Below, in pieces: positions 27,426 to 35,223 of a DNA stretch of 64,000 bases (the first letter of the stretch is position 1; each line of letters begins with the position of its first letter). The notes beneath the pieces were generated by a model. The model was not told where the DNA came from. It did not search any database and saw only the letters and a program-made list of their open reading frames with translations. The position numbers and the translations under genes were made by a program. Source of the stretch: Brevundimonas pishanensis (GTDB taxonomy: Bacteria > Pseudomonadota > Alphaproteobacteria > Caulobacterales > Caulobacteraceae); NCBI RefSeq assembly GCF_022750635.1, contig NZ_JAJKBG010000007.1, positions 1 to 64,000 of the forward strand, written 5' to 3'.

Positions 27426-29708
27426 TCAACCTTTGCGCATGTCTCGGACCATGGCGCTGAATAGATCGACGTAGTCGTCGGTCCAGGGCTTCACCCCGCC
27501 TGGGGTCCATTCGGACCAGCGACCGTCCTTCTTGAAGGCGTCGAGGGCCTCTGGAGTGCGGGCGATGATCAGCGCTTCGGTTGTCGCGTCGATCATGTCG
27601 TGTCCTTCCCGAGGGCGACTGTAGCCTTGATGCAGGTAGGACATGCCAGCTGCCTCGGCAGCGGCCATGGCGGGGCGGGTGATGTCCAAATGGCGGTTGG
27701 ACAAGTGCAGCACCAGCACCCCGTCCTGCGTCAGCATGTCGGCATATCCCGAGATGGCTTCCTTGGTCAGGAGGTGTGTGGGGATTGCGTCGGACGAGAA
27801 GGCGTCGATCAGCAGATAGTCAAAGCTATGGGCGGGCTCTTTCTTCAGCGTCAGTCGCGCGTCGCCATAGACCGTCCTGACGTCGTTCGTCGCGCAGTTC
27901 TTGAAATAGGAGAAGTAGCGCGGGTCGCGGGAGATGCGGTCCACCATGGGATCGATCTCGAAATAGGTGAAGGTGTCGGTCGGGCGCATATAGCTAAGCA
28001 TGGTGCCCGTACCCTGACCGACGAGGCCCACGTTCAGGGCAGGCTTGGCGGACTGTCTAATGGTTATCGACTGACCCAGCGGGGTTGTACGCGCATAGTA
28101 AAGCGTTGGAATACATCTGCCATCGGGATGCTGGATCTGCGCACCGTGCAGGGTGGTGCCGTGCATCATGGTGTGGACGTTACCGCCGAGGTCCCTCTCG
28201 AACGACGTTGCCACTCGAAGGATGCCGAAGAAGCTCCGGTCGGTAACCAGAGACTCCTTGCCGCCGCTGACAAGGAAGCTGGCCATCAAGCCCACCGTCA
28301 TTAGGGCAAGGAACGGCAGCACCCGGTTGCGCACAAGGAACGCACATATGCCGGAGATCAGCAGGGCGATAACCATGGCGCGGCGAAGGCCGGTCTGCCC
28401 CAGCGTGGTCACCAGATCGGGCAGGAAGCGCAGCAGATGGAAGCTGATGGGCAGCAGGACAGCCACGACGAGACTGGTGAAGAACATGGCCGTGTCGCGT
28501 CGGGTATAAGGTGACGGATCGTTGCTGCGGGCAAGCAACGCCAGCAGCAAGATGATCGGATATTCCAACACGGTCTTGAAGATGACGGGGGCCAACAGGG
28601 CCGTGAAAGCGCCCCCGACCACGCCGCCGATGGACATCAGCAGATAGAACTCTGTCAGACGGTCCGGCGCAGGACGGCGAGCCGCCATCTGCTGGTGGCA
28701 CATCAGTGTGGTGAAGAAGAAGGCCCCCAGATGCAGGCAGAACTGGAACAGCCAGTCTGTGCCTGACAGCTTCAGGGTAATAACAATCGCGATGATCATC
28801 GCCGCCTGCACCAAAAGCGTGACGGGCAGGGGGATCAGCGGCCTGTTCTGAAAGGCGATGACGAACGTCAGCAGATAGAGCGCCAGCGGTATGACCCACA
28901 GGAACGGCGCGGACGCCACGTCCGTCGTGATGTGGGTGGTGACGCCCAGCATCAGACTGGACGGTGCCGCTGCCAGCGCGATCAACACCAGCTTGCGGCT
29001 CCACGGGATGGATTCACTACGCGGAGCGACAGTCGCGCTTTCGCCTGCGCTGTTTCTGGCTCCCCACATGCGGGCCAACAGCAGCAGGATCAGCGCGACG
29101 AATATGCCGTATCCAATGCCCCATGTGATGCGTTGGCTGGACAGAGGGGCCAGCGGCTCGATCAGCACCGGATAGGATAGAAGGGCGAGGAAGCTGCCCA
29201 GATTGGAGGCCGCATACAGCACATAAGGGTTCTGCCCGCCCGGCTTTCCGGCCTGAACCTTGGCGAACCACGCCTGCAGCAGCGGAGCCGTCGCTGACAG
29301 TATGGCAAAGGGGGCACCGATAGAAATAACCAGCGTACCCAACAGCCACAGCACCGGCGCAGATGGATCGGGATCCCCCCACAGGCCACGCACCTGCAAG
29401 GGCAGGAATAGTGCCGCGACCAAAAGCAGGCCGATATGCACAAGAGCCTGCATCCTCAAGGTAGGGATGCGCTGTAGAAGGTGAGCGTAGAGATAGCCTG
29501 CCAGCAGCGCTGTCTGGAAGAACACCATCGCGGTGTTCCAGACCGCAGGCGAGCCGCCGAGCAATGGTAGGACCATCTTGGTCACCATCGGCTGGACGAC
29601 AAAAACCAGACTGGCCGAGGTAAAGATGGCGACGGCAAAAAGCGCCGGTGTTAAAAACTGAATCGACTGACTTTTACGCTTACCGGATTCCAGGCTGCTG
29701 TCGGTCAC
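27426..29708 (-). CDS. Fused membrane transporter-like / spermidine-synthase-like protein
   Basis: A 760-residue fusion. The first about 460 residues are strongly hydrophobic with roughly a dozen membrane segments (for example VAIFTSASLVFVVQPMVTK) and resemble the MFS-like part of fused spermidine synthases. The C-terminal about 250 residues form a Rossmann methyltransferase-like domain with VGLVGQGTGTMLSY, YFEIDPMVDRIS, VYGDARL and DYLLIDAFSSDAIPTHLLT, as in SpeE. The start is GTG. True polyamine synthesis by this family is largely unproven, and no other polyamine gene is nearby. Confidence 0.82.
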   Translation of the reverse strand: MTDSSLESGKRKSQSIQFLTPALFAVAIFTSASLVFVVQPMVTKMVLPLLGGSPAVWNTAMVFFQTALLAGYLYAHLLQRIPTLRMQALVHIGLLLVAALFLPLQVRGLWGDPDPSAPVLWLLGTLVISIGAPFAILSATAPLLQAWFAKVQAGKPGGQNPYVLYAASNLGSFLALLSYPVLIEPLAPLSSQRITWGIGYGIFVALILLLLARMWGARNSAGESATVAPRSESIPWSRKLVLIALAAAPSSLMLGVTTHITTDVASAPFLWVIPLALYLLTFVIAFQNRPLIPLPVTLLVQAAMIIAIVITLKLSGTDWLFQFCLHLGAFFFTTLMCHQQMAARRPAPDRLTEFYLLMSIGGVVGGAFTALLAPVIFKTVLEYPIILLLALLARSNDPSPYTRRDTAMFFTSLVVAVLLPISFHLLRFLPDLVTTLGQTGLRRAMVIALLISGICAFLVRNRVLPFLALMTVGLMASFLVSGGKESLVTDRSFFGILRVATSFERDLGGNVHTMMHGTTLHGAQIQHPDGRCIPTLYYARTTPLGQSITIRQSAKPALNVGLVGQGTGTMLSYMRPTDTFTYFEIDPMVDRISRDPRYFSYFKNCATNDVRTVYGDARLTLKKEPAHSFDYLLIDAFSSDAIPTHLLTKEAISGYADMLTQDGVLVLHLSNRHLDITRPAMAAAEAAGMSYLHQGYSRPREGHDMIDATTEALIIARTPEALDAFKKDGRWSEWTPGGVKPWTDDYVDLFSAMVRDMRKG

Positions 29709-29782
29709 TGTGCGTCCCCTTGAATACCCGGCGGGGCATTCATCCCGGCGCTAAGTTTAATGCTTCAAAAAAGGTGATAGCA

Positions 29783-30277
29783 ATGTTTTCCGAAACGGTT
29801 GTGGATTTGGCGCAGGCAGTTCTGACCAAGTCGGGAGACGCAGGCGTCATGGTCGCCACGGCTGAAAGCTGCACCGGCGGTCTGGTGGCGGCTGCGCTGA
29901 CAGAGATCGCAGGGTCTTCCAGTGTGGTGGACCGGGGCTTTGTCACCTATTCCAATCGCGCAAAAATGCAGATGCTGGGCGTTCCCGAGCAGGCGCTGGC
30001 CGACCACGGAGCAGTCTCCGAAGAGACGGCCCGCGCCATGGCTTCCGGTGCTGTCGAGCATTCCGACGCTTCGGTGGCTGTCGCGATCACTGGTATTGCG
30101 GGTCCCGGCGGCGGGTCGGTCGAGAAGCCCGTGGGGCTGGTGCATTTTGCGGCTGCCCGCGCGGACGGTCGTGTTCTGCACATCGAGCGCCAGTTCGGCG
30201 ATCTGGGCCGCGAGAAGGTACGCGAAGCGGCCTTGGTTCAGGCTCTTGAACTGCTGTCACAAGCTCTGAACGCCTGA
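29783..30277 (+). CDS. CinA C-terminal domain protein (NMN amidohydrolase-like, PncC)
   Basis: A 164-residue stand-alone CinA C-terminal domain. Family motifs are VATAESCTGGLVAAALTEIAGSS, GFVTYSNRAK and AITGIAGPGGGSVEKPVG. Proteins of this family (PncC) deamidate nicotinamide mononucleotide in pyridine nucleotide recycling. The N-terminal MoCF domain of full CinA is absent, which is normal for PncC. The ATG at 29783 follows aaaggtg. An upstream in-frame extension would run into the divergent gene and is rejected. The next gene overlaps by one base (TGATG). Confidence 0.9.
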   Translation: MFSETVVDLAQAVLTKSGDAGVMVATAESCTGGLVAAALTEIAGSSSVVDRGFVTYSNRAKMQMLGVPEQALADHGAVSEETARAMASGAVEHSDASVAVAITGIAGPGGGSVEKPVGLVHFAAARADGRVLHIERQFGDLGREKVREAALVQALELLSQALNA

Positions 30278-30516
30278 TGGCTCCGGTCGTTATCGACGCA
30301 CGGGGTCACAAATGTCCCGTGCCCAGCCTGAAGCTGCGCAAGGCCATGGAGCATGCGCCCGCTGGGCAGGTGATGGAACTGCTGGCGACCGACCCAATGG
30401 CGCGTATCGACGTGCCTTTCCTGATGCAGGAAACGGGCGGGCGGGTGATCGATATTTTAGAAGAAGAAGGCGTGCTTCGTCTTACGATCGAGACTGGCGG
30501 CGGGCGTCCAGATTGA
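30277..30516 (+). CDS. TusA/SirA-family sulfur carrier
   Basis: A 79-residue TusA-like protein with the invariant CPxP motif (HKCPVPSLKLRKAM), whose cysteine carries persulfide sulfur for tRNA thiolation or other sulfur relays. Length is normal. The ATG overlaps the preceding stop codon by one base, so it is translationally coupled to the PncC-like gene. The last 35 bases overlap the 3' end of yihY on the opposite strand. The specific sulfur acceptor is unknown. Confidence 0.88.
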   Translation: MAPVVIDARGHKCPVPSLKLRKAMEHAPAGQVMELLATDPMARIDVPFLMQETGGRVIDILEEEGVLRLTIETGGGRPD

Positions 30517-31465
30517 TCACGCGGCCGTCGTCAGGCTCGGCCTCGGCTACTTCGGGCTCAGGCCGGAATGCCAGTTCCAGCTCGGTGGCCAATGCACCGC
30601 CGTAGAAGATCGCGTTGACGTTCCACGACAGCCAGATCAGCAGGACGACTACGGCACCCACAGAGCCATAGGTCGCGCCCAGATGGACGATCTGCTCCAC
30701 ATAGATGGCGCACAGCCACGAGAACAGGCCGGACATCGCCGTTGCAACCAGACCGCCGATGATGGCTGCGGGCCACATAACGGGGGTGCGGTGGCTCATG
30801 GCATAGCGGTACAGCATCGTCAGGCCCAGCCACAGGCCGGCAGCCGTCCAGAGGCTGTCGAAGGGCATCATCATACGGCTGACCGGTTCGGTCGCGTAGG
30901 CATGCTCGATCAGACGCCAGGTCACGATGGTGCCCGACACAACCGTGAACAGGAAGAATGCGGCCAGCGCGACGAGGAAAGCCAGCATGTTGAACTTGAA
31001 AAAGCCGTGCGGCTCCTTCTCGTCGTGGATCAGGTTAAGGCCGGCCAACAGTGCCTTGAAACCACGGTGCGCGGCATAACCACCGATGGCCAGAGCAATC
31101 GCGCTTTGAGTGGAAACCGCGCGGAATGATCCGGCGGACAGACGTTCGACTTCTGCCAAGAACAGCGTCCGCGCGGCTGCAGGAACCGTTTCGGCCATCG
31201 CGGCCACTTGTTCGCTGACATTCCCGATGGACAGCACGGCCTTGTAGAAGCCGATCAGGATGGCGATAGCCGGAAACATTGCCAGCAGGGCAAAGAACGT
31301 CACACCGCCTGTATAGAGCATTACGTCACGGCCCCACGCACGGCCAAAGGCACGCGCGCACAGTCTTGCGATAGCGAACAGCGAGAACTGGCTGATCAGC
31401 TTGGCAATACCGTTGGTGCGAGAGGAAACCTGCGCGGAGGACGTCGCGATGTCGTTATGCAGCAT
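30482..31465 (-). CDS. YihY/BrkB-family inner-membrane protein
   Basis: A 327-residue polytopic membrane protein of the YihY/virulence factor BrkB family, formerly misassigned as RNase BN. About six membrane segments are visible, with conserved GRDVMLYTGGVTFFALLAMFPAI at the start, and GAYGSVGAVVVLLIWLSWN-like sequence (ATYGSVGAVVVLLIWL) near the end. A basic and acidic cytoplasmic tail ends the protein. Its function is not established. Its 3' end overlaps the TusA-like gene by 35 bases. Confidence 0.88.
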   Translation of the reverse strand: MLHNDIATSSAQVSSRTNGIAKLISQFSLFAIARLCARAFGRAWGRDVMLYTGGVTFFALLAMFPAIAILIGFYKAVLSIGNVSEQVAAMAETVPAAARTLFLAEVERLSAGSFRAVSTQSAIALAIGGYAAHRGFKALLAGLNLIHDEKEPHGFFKFNMLAFLVALAAFFLFTVVSGTIVTWRLIEHAYATEPVSRMMMPFDSLWTAAGLWLGLTMLYRYAMSHRTPVMWPAAIIGGLVATAMSGLFSWLCAIYVEQIVHLGATYGSVGAVVVLLIWLSWNVNAIFYGGALATELELAFRPEPEVAEAEPDDGRVINLDARRQSRS

Positions 31466-31536
31466 CAGGCCGATTTAAAGACTTTCGCTCGTGAGGGAAA
31501 GATAGCCGTCCGTAGACCTCCATTTTATAGCCCAGC

Positions 31537-31551
31537 TTAGCCATATTTTAG
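31537..31551 (+). promoter_or_regulatory. Weak CtrA-like box before popA
   Basis: TTAG-ccatatt-TTAG has the spacing of the CtrA motif with the last base of both half-sites changed, 79 bases before the popA start and in the AT-rich part of the popA/yihY intergenic region. Support is weak. Confidence 0.2.
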
Positions 31552-31629
31552 TCTAAGGTCGCGTATCGGGACGGGACAGGGCTGGCGCTTAGCGACTCGC
31601 CGAAACCCATCGCAGTTGGATCGTTACGT

Positions 31630-32958
31630 ATGCAGGCCGCTAAACTCACCGATATCTCTGTACGAGTTATGCTGGTGGCATCACGGCTTGCGCGTTTCGC
31701 TCCATTGCAGGCAGGACTGGACGAATCGGGTTGCAACACCTTGTGGGTTGCAGACATCGAACAGGCCGTCATGGCTCTGGAGACCTATCCCTTCGATGTC
31801 GCGGTGGTTGATCTGGATGATCCGGCCATTGTTGTAGGGATCGACAGAATCCGCAGCGTCATGCCTGACCGCCATTTGCCAGTTATGGGCGTCGGGCAGG
31901 CCGAGATTCACGGCATAGACCTGAGAATGAGCGAGATGCCGCATCCGACGCAGGCGCTGGTTCGCCTTGAGCACCTGATGCGCGCGGCGGTTGCCGAAGA
32001 AGAGTTCCTGCTGCGGTGCCAGACGTTTGCCGAGCACGATGCGACTTTGCGTCGTGTCGAGGACGACCACCAGCCTGTGACGGTCCTGGCAATCGGTGCT
32101 CCCGACGAGCGTTTCCTCGCCTTAAGCAACAGCCTTAATGCGGCGGGTGTCGAGGTTGTGGCCGCACCCACGCCCTATACGGCTTTTGATTATCTGCACG
32201 AACGGTCATTCGATGCGGCGCTGCTGTGGGGTGGAGAGAACCGGTCGGTGGCCATGTCTATCGCCTCGGGCATGAAGCGAAACACGCGCCTGTATCATAT
32301 CCCGCTGGTGCTTTATCTGAAGCCCGGCGACGATGTGAACCTGAACGACCTTTATCTGCGTGGCTTTGCAGATGTGGTGGAGACCCATGTGGGCGAAGCC
32401 GACACGGCCGAGCGGGTCATGGCGATGGCGCACAACTATCGCCGCCGTGTCTCCATCCGCCGCGCGCTGGATAGTGTGCGGGTGTCCCATCTGACGGACG
32501 GGGTGACGGGGCTGTTTCTGGCAGAGCCGTTCGCCTCGCATTTGCGCCGGGTTTATGCCGCCAGCGTAAAGCGCCGCCGTAGCTTGTCGCTATGCGTATT
32601 GCGTGTTGCCAAGTCCGATGCGCTTTCAGCCATTAACCGTGGAGGTTGGGTCGATCGGGCCTTGCCGCAGGTGGGGGCTATGATCTCGCGTTTGGTGAGG
32701 GTGGAGGACACCGCAGCCTCGCTGTCGCCGGACAGCTTCGCGATTATGATGCCGGCGACGTCTGCACGCGCGGCGCGGGCTGCCGCAGAACGGATCGCGG
32801 CTGTGATCGCCTGCACGGCCTTCGAGGCCGGTGAAGATCGCTCGCCGTTTGTCTTTGATTTCGATATCGGCGTGGCTGAAATTACCGAGGGCGAAGGCCC
32901 GATCCAGCTGCTGGAACGGGCCGTTGCGGATTCCAAGCGATCGGACGCTGCGGCTTAA
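31630..32958 (+). CDS. popA: Cyclic-di-GMP effector PopA (PleD-like, degenerate GGDEF)
   Basis: A 442-residue protein with two receiver-like domains (about 10-125 and 150-270) and a C-terminal GGDEF-family domain. The active-site GGEEF is replaced by SPDSF at 366-370, so cyclase activity is not expected, but the inhibitory-site motif RxxD is kept as R357-V-E-D360 with normal spacing. The first receiver retains an aspartate in VVDLDDP; the second has LLWGG where the phosphoacceptor should be. Architecture, length and I-site position match Caulobacter PopA, which binds cyclic-di-GMP and helps deliver CtrA to ClpXP through RcdA. Its stop overlaps that of ispDF (TTAA). Confidence 0.85.
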   Translation: MQAAKLTDISVRVMLVASRLARFAPLQAGLDESGCNTLWVADIEQAVMALETYPFDVAVVDLDDPAIVVGIDRIRSVMPDRHLPVMGVGQAEIHGIDLRMSEMPHPTQALVRLEHLMRAAVAEEEFLLRCQTFAEHDATLRRVEDDHQPVTVLAIGAPDERFLALSNSLNAAGVEVVAAPTPYTAFDYLHERSFDAALLWGGENRSVAMSIASGMKRNTRLYHIPLVLYLKPGDDVNLNDLYLRGFADVVETHVGEADTAERVMAMAHNYRRRVSIRRALDSVRVSHLTDGVTGLFLAEPFASHLRRVYAASVKRRRSLSLCVLRVAKSDALSAINRGGWVDRALPQVGAMISRLVRVEDTAASLSPDSFAIMMPATSARAARAAAERIAAVIACTAFEAGEDRSPFVFDFDIGVAEITEGEGPIQLLERAVADSKRSDAAA

Positions 32959-34106
32959 GCCGGCATTTCGATAGAGCAGACGGCTTGGGCGGCCAGACCT
33001 TCATTTCGGCCCGTAAAACCGAGGCCTTCGGTGGTGGTGGCCTTTACGCTGACGGCACCCAGATCCAGACCCAGAATGTCGGCAATCCGCTGACGCATGG
33101 CGGCGCGGTGGGGTTTGATCTTGGGGCGCTCCGCGATCAGCGTCACGTCCACGTTGATGATCACGCCGCCCTTGGCCTTGGCCAGTTCATAGGCGTGGGC
33201 GAGGAAGGCATCGGACGATGCGCCTTTCCAGCGGTCGTCCGTCGGCGGGAAGTGGTCGCCGATGTCGCCCTCGGCGATAGCGCCCAGAATGGCGTCGGTC
33301 AGGGCGTGCAGACCGGCGTCGGCGTCCGAGTGACCCAGCAGAGTGTGAGTGTGGGGGACTTGGACACCGCATAGCCATGTGCCCGAGCCATCGCCCTCGA
33401 CCCAGCGGTGAACGTCATAGCCCATGCCCACGCGGGTCACGCGGCGGGAGGTGTCAGGGATCAGGCGTTCAGCCATGGCGAAGTCCTCGGGGTAGGTCAG
33501 TTTGAATAGGTCGGCCTCTCCGGCCACCAGACGTACGCGGCCACCGTGGGCGGCAACGACAGAAGACTCATCGGTTGGTGTGTCGGGGCCGGTCCATGCG
33601 GCATAGGCGGCGCGGATGGTGGAGGGGCGGAAGGCTTGGGGCGTCTGCGCGCGATAAAGGTTCTCGCGGTCCACGACTTCGCCCATCAGCTTGTCCGCAT
33701 CTCCGCGACGAAGGCTGTCGGCGACGGGCAGGGCAGGCAATGCGCCCTCGGCGTCGGACAGGGCGTCCAGCAGGGCGTGAATGGTGTGGGCCTTCAGGAA
33801 AGGGCGGGCGGCGTCGTGGATCATCACGGGGCGATCATCGTCGAGCGCAGCAAGGCCTGCCTGGACGGAATCAGCACGCGTGGCTCCGCCCGTCACCGAC
33901 ACCCAACCGGACAAGCCATCCAGCGCCTCGCGGGCGCGATCCTCGGCACCGTCGGCCAGCACGATCACCAGCGGTGATGCGCCTGCATCCAGCAGGGCCT
34001 CTGCCGACCAGCGGATGAGCGGCTTGCCGCCGACAGTGCGCCATTGCTTGTCCCCGCCTGCGCGAGAACCCGATCCGGCGGCGACGATAATCGCAGAGAA
34101 GGTCAT
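32955..34106 (-). CDS. ispDF: Bifunctional IspD/IspF isoprenoid enzyme
   Basis: A 383-residue fusion of 2-C-methyl-D-erythritol 4-phosphate cytidylyltransferase (IspD) and 2-C-methyl-D-erythritol 2,4-cyclodiphosphate synthase (IspF), common in alphaproteobacteria. IspD (about 1-220) opens FSAIIVAAGSGSRAGGDKQW and has MIHDAARPF. IspF begins at VTRVGMGYDVHRW, with zinc ligands in D-V-H and LLGHSDADAGLHALTDAILGA, and ends TTTEGLGFTGRNEGLAAQA. The ATG at 34106 behind agaagg is preferred to an upstream one nine codons away. It is divergent from dusB. Confidence 0.95.
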   Translation of the reverse strand: MTFSAIIVAAGSGSRAGGDKQWRTVGGKPLIRWSAEALLDAGASPLVIVLADGAEDRAREALDGLSGWVSVTGGATRADSVQAGLAALDDDRPVMIHDAARPFLKAHTIHALLDALSDAEGALPALPVADSLRRGDADKLMGEVVDRENLYRAQTPQAFRPSTIRAAYAAWTGPDTPTDESSVVAAHGGRVRLVAGEADLFKLTYPEDFAMAERLIPDTSRRVTRVGMGYDVHRWVEGDGSGTWLCGVQVPHTHTLLGHSDADAGLHALTDAILGAIAEGDIGDHFPPTDDRWKGASSDAFLAHAYELAKAKGGVIINVDVTLIAERPKIKPHRAAMRQRIADILGLDLGAVSVKATTTEGLGFTGRNEGLAAQAVCSIEMPA

Positions 34107-34171
34107 GGATCGCCTTCTAAGCGCCAGTTTCATGGTTGACGAGGGGGCATTGTTTCGGCGCTAAGGGCGGC

Positions 34172-35161
34172 ATGAGTTCAGGATTGCAAATCGGGGACGT
34201 TCAAATCCCCGGAAAAGTGCTGATGGCACCGATGACGGGGATCACCGATCTGCCGTTTCGTGTGCTCGCCTCGCGCTTGGGTGCCAGCTATGTGGCGACC
34301 GAAATGGTGGCCGCCGCAGAGCTAGCCCGTGCACGCCCCGATGTGGTGCGTCGTGCTGCCGTGGGTGGTGGTCTGCCGCTTACGGTGATCCAACTGGTGG
34401 GGGGCGATCCGGAGAAGATGGCCCACGGTGCCAAGATGGCCGAGCAGGCTGGTGCCGACATCATCGACCTGAACTTTGGTTGTCCGGCCAAGGAAGTGAC
34501 GGGCGCGGCCTGTGGCTCGGCCCTAATGCGCACGCCCGATCTGGCCTGTCGTTTGATGGAGGCGGCGGTCAATGCCGTCAGCCGTCCGGTGACGGTGAAG
34601 ATGCGACTGGGCTGGGACGAGAACAGTTTGAACGCCGCTGTTCTCGCCAAGAAGGCCGAGGAAATCGGCGTGAAGGCCGTGACGGTTCACGGTCGCACCC
34701 GCAAGCAGTTCTACACCGGTGTCGCCGACTGGGATGCGATCGCCGAGGTCAAGCAGGCCGTCTCCATTCCGGTGGTTGTCAATGGCGACATCATCACCGC
34801 CGAACAGGCACGCGAGGCTCTGGATAAATCCGGTGCCGATGCCCTGATGCTGGGACGGGGTGTCTATGGGCGCCCATGGCTGGCGTCGCATCTTGAACGC
34901 GCTCTTCAAGATGGCACCCAACTGGCCGAACCTGACCGCGAAGAACGATTCGCCATCGTCATCGAACACATGCGGTCGTCAGCCGAGTTCTACAAACTCC
35001 CGCTAGGCCTCAAGATGTTCCGCAAGCATCTGGGTTGGTACATCGAGCAGGCACCGTGGCCGGAAGACCCGCAAGAACGCCGTCAGGCCAAGGCCCGGCT
35101 GTGCCGTCTAGACAGTCTGGAGGAGGTCGAAGCCGCACTTCGCGCGCTTTGGCTCGGCTAA
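34172..35161 (+). CDS. dusB: tRNA-dihydrouridine synthase DusB
   Basis: A 329-residue flavoenzyme that reduces uridines in the tRNA D-loop. Features are APMTGITDLPFR near the N-terminus, the catalytic cysteine region LNFGCPAKEVTGAACGSALM, TVHGRTRKQFYTG, and the FMN-phosphate site VNGDIITAE with ALMLGRGVYGRPW. The start is ATG 34172, preceded by aagggcgg. In Caulobacter and relatives this gene (nifR3) heads a nitrogen-regulation cluster with ntrB and ntrC; here ntrY follows directly after 62 bases. Confidence 0.95.
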   Translation: MSSGLQIGDVQIPGKVLMAPMTGITDLPFRVLASRLGASYVATEMVAAAELARARPDVVRRAAVGGGLPLTVIQLVGGDPEKMAHGAKMAEQAGADIIDLNFGCPAKEVTGAACGSALMRTPDLACRLMEAAVNAVSRPVTVKMRLGWDENSLNAAVLAKKAEEIGVKAVTVHGRTRKQFYTGVADWDAIAEVKQAVSIPVVVNGDIITAEQAREALDKSGADALMLGRGVYGRPWLASHLERALQDGTQLAEPDREERFAIVIEHMRSSAEFYKLPLGLKMFRKHLGWYIEQAPWPEDPQERRQAKARLCRLDSLEEVEAALRALWLG

Positions 35162-35223
35162 CTGGCACAATAACGCAACTATGCTGTTGAACATTTGCCA
35201 CAGTTAGTCGAAGCTGGAACCTG

